Shown piece after piece: positions 33,474-33,800 of a stretch of DNA of 33,800 nt. The stretch covers positions 1-33,800 of the forward strand of contig CALLAF010000047.1 of NCBI GenBank assembly GCA_938002605.1, in the 5' to 3' direction. How positions within the stretch are numbered: position 1 is the first letter of the stretch; each line of letters starts with the position of its first letter. The notes beneath the pieces were generated by a model. That model saw nothing but the letters and a program-made list of their open reading frames with translations, was not told the DNA's origin and searched no databases. The position numbers and the translations under genes were made by a program. This DNA is from an uncultured Paracoccaceae bacterium (GTDB lineage: Bacteria > Pseudomonadota > Alphaproteobacteria > Rhodobacterales > Rhodobacteraceae).

Positions 33474-33800
33474 TTACTGGCGCGACAATTGTAGAAACCC
33501 AGCTTCGCAAAACTGGAGCAGATCTTCGACGAGGTCACTTTGATCATTCTCTTGCGACAATGTATCTATTCGCCAGCGTGATGCGCAGATCGATAGCATT
33601 GACGAAACCATAAAAACGAAGCAAGACCCCAAGCTCGCACGCGAAACACCGGGCAATATGGTTTCGATTTCGTCCAAAAACACCTTTACTGTCGGGTCAA
33701 AGTACGTCTCGGTGATCGACCGCCAACGCTCATCTGAAGAAACATGGGCGATCAAGCGTCCATAGGCCCGCCATGTTGGCCCTCCGTGGAAAACTTTATC
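33474..33800 (-). CDS. TetR-type regulator, C-terminal part (cut by window edge)
   Basis: The reverse frame is open from the right edge to the stop at 33474, giving 109 C-terminal residues. It is helical and reads like a TetR-family ligand-binding domain: RAYGRLIAHVSSDERW, FLDEIETILPGVSR, FVFMVSSMLSICASRWRIDT and a final DLVEDLLQFCEAGFLQL helix, the usual closing pattern of such regulators. The DNA-binding part lies outside the window, so the assignment rests on the C-terminal pattern alone. It converges on the chorismate-lyase-like gene. Its target cannot be judged. Confidence 0.7.
   Translation of the reverse strand, partial: DKVFHGGPTWRAYGRLIAHVSSDERWRSITETYFDPTVKVFLDEIETILPGVSRASLGSCFVFMVSSMLSICASRWRIDTLSQENDQSDLVEDLLQFCEAGFLQLSRQ

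Noticed and set aside
1..33800. CRISPR arrays, prophage or plasmid functions
   Set aside because: No regularly spaced repeats, cas genes, phage structural genes or replication origins were seen.

Overview
The window looks like a chromosomal segment of an alphaproteobacterium, most likely a marine Rhodobacteraceae (Roseobacter-group) species. This is inferred from the moderately GC-rich coding style, the style of the proteins and the che gene layout; no rRNA or taxonomic marker is present. Apart from one dead insertion-sequence fragment and one small immunity-like locus, it is tightly packed with intact genes.

Positions 1-2300: the N-terminal part of recJ (minus strand, cut by the left edge), a small VOC/PhnB-like gene, and a decayed zone. 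That zone holds an IS1182-family transposase remnant with two in-frame stops and a double frameshift, next to a possible truncated minus-strand gene and an 11-bp hairpin. Positions 2294-8185: a LiuR-like MerR regulator diverges from a coupled trio (two hotdog thioesterase-like proteins and a MATE exporter). A convergent pyrD-DUF952 pair and a secreted 5'-nucleotidase with a clear terminator follow. Positions 8186-9770: an Imm11/DUF1629-like immunity gene preceded by what may be a toxin C-terminal tail, then a YaeQ gene. Positions 9864-14740: tRNA-Gly(UCC), an ABC exporter, an acyl-CoA synthetase and a 3-hydroxyisobutyrate-dehydrogenase-type oxidoreductase.

Positions 14737-20886 (minus strand): a nine-gene chemotaxis operon reading STAS protein - cheY - cheA - cheW - cheR - cheY2 - small helical protein - receiver-less cheB - cheD. 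It has no receptor and no flagellar genes beside it. The small helical protein carries a DxxxQ motif like that of CheZ phosphatases.

Positions 21203-32754: a galactoside utilisation locus. An IclR regulator and an ABC ATPase are read leftward. A solute-binding protein, two permeases, a GH36 alpha-galactosidase, an aldonate dehydratase (IlvD/Edd), a KDPGal aldolase and a GH42 beta-galactosidase are read rightward. A perfect GTCTCAT-ATA-ATGAGAC palindrome in the divergent region contains a TATAAT box and is the obvious candidate IclR operator. The genes fit a route of oligosaccharide uptake, hydrolysis to galactose, and a De Ley-Doudoroff-type oxidative pathway (galactonate, 2-keto-3-deoxygalactonate, KDPGal, pyruvate + glyceraldehyde-3-phosphate). 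Galactose dehydrogenase, lactonase and KDGal kinase are not in the window. The right end has a chorismate-lyase-like protein and the C-terminal part of a TetR-type regulator cut by the edge.
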